Origin: Jeotgalibacillus alimentarius
GTDB taxonomy: Bacteria > Bacillota > Bacilli > Bacillales > Jeotgalibacillaceae
Direction: 5' to 3'
DNA: 64,000 nt
NCBI RefSeq assembly: GCF_000829445.1
Contig: NZ_JXRQ01000016.1
Coordinates: forward strand, 62,001 to 126,000
Below the pieces are notes generated by a model. It made no database searches, was not told the origin of the DNA, and was given only the letters and a program-made list of their open reading frames with translations. This document shows, piece by piece, positions 61,013 through 64,000 of this stretch. A program made the position numbers and the translations under genes. Numbering within the stretch: position 1 is the stretch's first letter; the number at the start of each line of letters is the position of its first letter.

Positions 61013-61156
61013 TTAATATTCGTTATTTTCAGGTCTCGGGTCAATTCTTTCTGCATCCTTTGAATTTAGAGGAATACGCAAAAAGTACATTAACGCTGCA
61101 CCTACCAGTCCGATCAGAGCACTGAAACCAAGCAGTACTGAAGTCATATAAGCCAT
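61013..61156 (-). CDS. 47-residue single-span membrane protein
   Basis: The ORF begins MAYMTSVLLGFSALIGLVG, giving one transmembrane helix (about 5-26). It ends in a hydrophilic tail rich in Asp, Glu and Arg (NSKDAERIDPRPENNEY). AAAGGAGG precedes the ATG by 10 bases, and a terminator follows 4 bases after the stop. This complete expression unit supports a real small gene. I do not recognise a family. Confidence 0.75.
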   Translation of the reverse strand: MAYMTSVLLGFSALIGLVGAALMYFLRIPLNSKDAERIDPRPENNEY

Positions 61157-61235
61157 CAGCTGGAGCCTCCTTTCACCGTACAAATAATTGTATCAACAAT
61201 ATTATAAATGAAATCCGGTGATTAGGGAATGTTTT

Positions 61236-62465
61236 TTAAAATGCCCAGTCGCCATTTCTGAATACAGGTTCTGAAGAGCCGTCTTCTGAGATACCATCAA
61301 TATCCATTTTGTCTGATCCAATCATGAAATCCACGTGAGTAATACTTGAATTCAGACCTTTATTTGCGAGTTCTTCCTGTGAAGCCGTTTTCCCGCCTTC
61401 AACACAGAATGCATATGCGCTTCCGATTGCAAGATGGTTTGAAGCATTTTCATCAAACAGTGTATTGAAGAACAGTACATTAGATTGAGAAATTGGAGAT
61501 TGATGTGGAACAAGTGCCACTTCTCCAAGACGGTGTGACCCTTCATCCGTCTCGATCAATTTCTTCAGAATGTCTTCTCCTTCTTCAGCCTGCACATCCG
61601 TGATACGGCCATTTTCAAATGTAATCTTGAAGCCGTCAATAATATTTCCGCCATAGCTTAAAGGCTTCGTATTCGTGACATATCCTGATACACCGTCTTT
61701 ATGCGGAACGGTGAATACTTCCTCCGTCGGCATATTTGCCATAAATGTGTGACCTTTTTCATTCACACTTCCTGCACCCGCCCAGATATGGCCTTCAGGC
61801 AATTCGATCGTCAGGTCAGTTCCAGGAGCTGTGTAGTGAAGTTTTTTATACTTCTTAGCATTCAGATAATCTGCTTTTTCATGCAGCGTTTCGTCATGTT
61901 CTTTCCATGCTGCAACTGGGTCCTGCTGATCAACTCTGACCGCTTTGAAAATCGCATTCCACAGCTGATCAACCGCTTCGCTTTCTTCAGCGTCAGGGAA
62001 TACCTTCTTCGCCCAGCCCGTTGAAGGAGCAGCAATGACTGTCCAGCTGACTTTATCTGACTGAATATACTGGCGGTACTTTTCAAGTGCCTGTCCGGCA
62101 GCTTTCTGGAAGTCAGAAATACGCTCGGAATCCACACCTTTCATCAAGTCAGGGCTTGCAGATACGATATTCATAAATGCTGCACCTTTTTCAGCTAATG
62201 CTTCACGCTCAAGCTTTTTCCATTCAGGAAATTCGCTGAAGGAGTCAGCAGGTGCCAGTTCATAGCGCATACGGGATACTTCATCGTCAGCCCAGTCTAC
62301 AAAAACCTGACGCGCGCCGGCTTCATAGGCCTTTTTTGTTACAAGGCGGACAAACGGTGCATTCTCAATTGATGCACCTATGTAAAGCAGCTGATCTTTT
62401 TGAATATTGACTCCGACTCTGACAGCAAGGTCGGCATACTTTTCAAACATTTCTGAGTGACTCAT
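61236..62465 (-). CDS. ampS: M29 family aminopeptidase AmpS
   Basis: The product is 409 residues, the size of B. subtilis AmpS (410). Thermophilic-aminopeptidase (M29) features are visible: an N-terminal region ending in VNIQKDQLLYIGAS, the metal-binding C-terminal part with ELPEGHIW, FENGRITD, LGEVALVPHQSPIS, FFNTLFDENASNHLAIGSAY and HVDFMIGS. It is a cytosolic metallopeptidase removing N-terminal residues. The ATG at 62465 follows AAAGGGG by about 8 bases; the upstream in-frame extension is not needed. It is divergent from motA. Confidence 0.9.
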   Translation of the reverse strand: MSHSEMFEKYADLAVRVGVNIQKDQLLYIGASIENAPFVRLVTKKAYEAGARQVFVDWADDEVSRMRYELAPADSFSEFPEWKKLEREALAEKGAAFMNIVSASPDLMKGVDSERISDFQKAAGQALEKYRQYIQSDKVSWTVIAAPSTGWAKKVFPDAEESEAVDQLWNAIFKAVRVDQQDPVAAWKEHDETLHEKADYLNAKKYKKLHYTAPGTDLTIELPEGHIWAGAGSVNEKGHTFMANMPTEEVFTVPHKDGVSGYVTNTKPLSYGGNIIDGFKITFENGRITDVQAEEGEDILKKLIETDEGSHRLGEVALVPHQSPISQSNVLFFNTLFDENASNHLAIGSAYAFCVEGGKTASQEELANKGLNSSITHVDFMIGSDKMDIDGISEDGSSEPVFRNGDWAF

Positions 62466-62583
62466 ATCAAAAACCCCTTTATAAGTAATTAGTTCCACTA
62501 AACATTTTAACAGTCAATGAACAAAAATCAAAAAATAACGACAATTACATTCTTTTTTCATGATATGTATAAGGAGAAAGTTC

Positions 62584-62610
62584 TAAAGTCGACAGTATTT
62601 TTACCGATAT
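62584..62610 (+). promoter_or_regulatory. Sigma-D (flagellar) promoter of motAB
   Basis: TAAA (62584-62587), exactly 15 bp, ACCGATAT (62603-62610), against the consensus TAAA-N15-GCCGATAT. The -10 differs by one base. It is placed about 45 bases before the motA start. Confidence 0.88.
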
Positions 62611-62653
62611 AGACTATGTAGAGATAGAAATCTAGTGATTGTGGGTGAATGTA

Positions 62654-63454
62654 TTGGATCGATCCTCGCTTATTGGCGTCATCTTGGGACTGATTGCAGT
62701 TGGTGTTGGTATGGTATTAAAAGGTGTACCTGCTACAGCTCTGTTAAACGGCCCTGCTTTTATGATTATTATTTTAGGGACAGTGGCAGCAGTAATGATT
62801 GCTTTTCCGATGTCGGAATTAAAAAGAGTTCCTAAATTGTTTGGCGTAATTTTCAAAGAACCAAAAGGCACTGAAGTCCGTGACGTAATCCAGATGTTTG
62901 GTGAGTGGGCGGAACTTGCAAGAAAAGAAGGACTGCTTGCATTGGAATCAAAAACATCTGAAATTGAAGAACCGTTTTTAAGAAACGGACTTGGACTTGC
63001 AATCGATGGTCAGAATGCAGACTATATCAGAGATGTTCTGACAGAAGAAATCGATGCAATGGAAGAGCGTCACCTTTCAGGCGCTGCAATTTTTTCTCAG
63101 GCTGGTACTTATGCGCCGACGCTTGGTGTTCTGGGTGCTGTAGTAGGTCTGATTGCTGCGCTTGGTAAAATGAATGACACGACTGCACTTGGAGAAGCCA
63201 TTGCAGCAGCATTTATCGCAACCCTGCTTGGTATTTTCACCGGGTATGTATTATGGCATCCATTTGCCAACAAATTGAAGCGTAAATCAACTAAAGAAGT
63301 CATGATCAAACAAATGATGATTGAAGGAATTCTATCCGTTCTCGAAGGTGAGGCGCCACGGGTAATCGAACAGAAGCTTGCCTCTTATCTGCCTGCGAAA
63401 GAGCGAGAGCAGCTGATGTCTGAAGGCGGTGGAAAAGCTGATGAAGAAGCGTAG
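62654..63454 (+). CDS. motA: Flagellar motor stator protein MotA
   Basis: The product is 266 residues with four transmembrane helices (about 5-24, 33-52, 150-170 and 183-203). It is closely similar to B. subtilis MotA (DRSSLIGVILG, VLKGVPATAL, QAGTYAPTLGVLGAVVGLIAALG, WHPFANKLKRKS), so it is the H+-type stator rather than MotP. The torque-generating loop FGEWAELARKEGLLALE is present. The start is probably TTG at 62654 behind GGGTGA. It overlaps motB by 14 bases and is read from a sigma-D promoter. Confidence 0.93.
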   Translation: MDRSSLIGVILGLIAVGVGMVLKGVPATALLNGPAFMIIILGTVAAVMIAFPMSELKRVPKLFGVIFKEPKGTEVRDVIQMFGEWAELARKEGLLALESKTSEIEEPFLRNGLGLAIDGQNADYIRDVLTEEIDAMEERHLSGAAIFSQAGTYAPTLGVLGAVVGLIAALGKMNDTTALGEAIAAAFIATLLGIFTGYVLWHPFANKLKRKSTKEVMIKQMMIEGILSVLEGEAPRVIEQKLASYLPAKEREQLMSEGGGKADEEA

Positions 63455-64000
63455 AAAGAAAAAACATGATGAGCATATGGATGAAAGCTGGCTGATTCCC
63501 TATGCTGACATACTGACACTGCTGCTTGCTCTTTTTATTGTAATGTTTGCAAGCAGTACAGTGGATCAGGCAAAGTTTAACCAGATGTCACAGGTATTTA
63601 ATGAAATTTTTGGCGGCGGGGAAAATGTCCTCGATTACGCAAGTCTTGTAGAAACTGATGATACAGAAGATGATATTGATTCTGAAGCCGGTGCTGAAGC
63701 AGAAGAAATGACCGAGGAGGAAAGACAGATTCAGGAATTCCTTCAGGAACAGTCAGAACGTGAAACGGCAGCTGCCGCTGATATGGAAGAGCTTGAAGAA
63801 ATCCAGGATCAGATCGAAGAATATATCGGGACAAACAGTCTCGGTGAAACGTTTGAAACTGAGCTGACTGACGAAGGCTTGCTGCTAACGATCAGGGATA
63901 ATGTTCTATTCGCGTCAGGTTCTGCTGATGTGAGATCTGAATACAGCAACGTTGCTCAGGACGTGGCAGGGCTGCTTGAATTCGACCCGCCAAGGAATGT
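63441..64000 (+). CDS. motB: Flagellar motor stator protein MotB (partial at right edge)
   Basis: The ATG at 63441 lies within the end of motA, behind GGCGGTGGA. The visible 186 residues include a basic cytoplasmic start (MKKRRKKKHD), the single membrane helix with the proton-binding Asp23 (WLIPYADILTLLLALFIVMF), and an unusually long acidic linker (about 65-140, rich in Glu, Asp and Gln). The first part of the OmpA-like peptidoglycan-binding domain (DNVLFASGSADV) follows. The reading frame is open to the window end, so the gene is cut by the edge, not truncated. Confidence 0.93.
   Translation, partial: MKKRRKKKHDEHMDESWLIPYADILTLLLALFIVMFASSTVDQAKFNQMSQVFNEIFGGGENVLDYASLVETDDTEDDIDSEAGAEAEEMTEEERQIQEFLQEQSERETAAAADMEELEEIQDQIEEYIGTNSLGETFETELTDEGLLLTIRDNVLFASGSADVRSEYSNVAQDVAGLLEFDPPRN

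Overview
The window looks like the chromosome of a low-to-moderate GC, endospore-forming, motile member of the Bacillales. The proteins recall Bacillus subtilis and its relatives (MreBH, YfmL, YeeI/YebC2, LiaIHFSR, YitJ, ThiT, bacterial NOS, AmpS, MotA). The mix of genes and the many intergenic repeats would suit a Planococcaceae or Jeotgalibacillus-like genome. That placement is an inference from protein resemblance, not a database result. No rRNA, tRNA, CRISPR array, prophage or transposase gene was recognised. The accessory signal is in short non-coding repeats and a few unusual operons.

Layout. 0-1.7 kb: NAD(P)HX repair (nnrD) and a DoxX-family gene under three Rex-type operators. 1.7-2.5 kb: a repeat-rich convergent intergenic region. 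2.5-9 kb: an SDR, a triple-PAS diguanylate cyclase, YeeI/YebC2, a DUF3992-like spore appendage subunit and a Vpr-like subtilase. 9-15 kb: an envelope-stress module (DUF4178, PspA, DUF4247, DUF350, membrane-bound spermidine-synthase-like enzyme), divergent from an ECF sigma factor and its DUF4179 partner, with a textbook sigma-W-type promoter facing the module. 15-25 kb: a chemoreceptor, DUF6509, PfpI-like protein, K+/H+ antiporter, heterodimeric ABC exporter, CDF transporter and DEAD-box helicase. 26-29.5 kb: a B12-binding sensor plus a PAS/STAS protein, a Ktr-type RCK protein, an SRAP protein and a lipoprotein.

29.6-35.2 kb: SAM-riboswitch-controlled yitJ-metH (methionine synthesis). 35.4-42 kb: a FUSC exporter, TPP riboswitch and thiT, methionine aminopeptidase, two membrane proteins and RecQ. 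42-49.2 kb: oligoendopeptidase F, a GNAT, the complete liaIHFSR envelope-stress operon and a DUF1349 protein. 49.2-56 kb: carbonic anhydrase, MsrAB, a GyrI-like protein, QueF, a 50-residue protein coupled to a DUF421 protein, YitT and NOS. 56.3-64 kb: MreBH, a BMP-lipoprotein/chemoreceptor pair, thioesterase, a 47-residue membrane protein, AmpS, and motA-motB (motB cut by the window edge) behind a sigma-D promoter.

Functional themes. Envelope stress is covered twice, by two PspA-family proteins (PspA and LiaH) with separate regulators. Cobalamin appears twice, in MetH and in the B12/STAS pair. Redox and NO are represented by Rex-DoxX, NOS and MsrAB. Motility and chemotaxis are represented by two MCPs and MotAB. 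The intergenic DNA carries at least three hairpin-forming dispersed repeat families, with full-length and internally deleted copies, and two arrays phased at 21 bp. Both arrays lie between convergent genes. These repeats, the B12/STAS pair, the PspA-polyamine operon and the BMP-MCP pair are the most promising leads.
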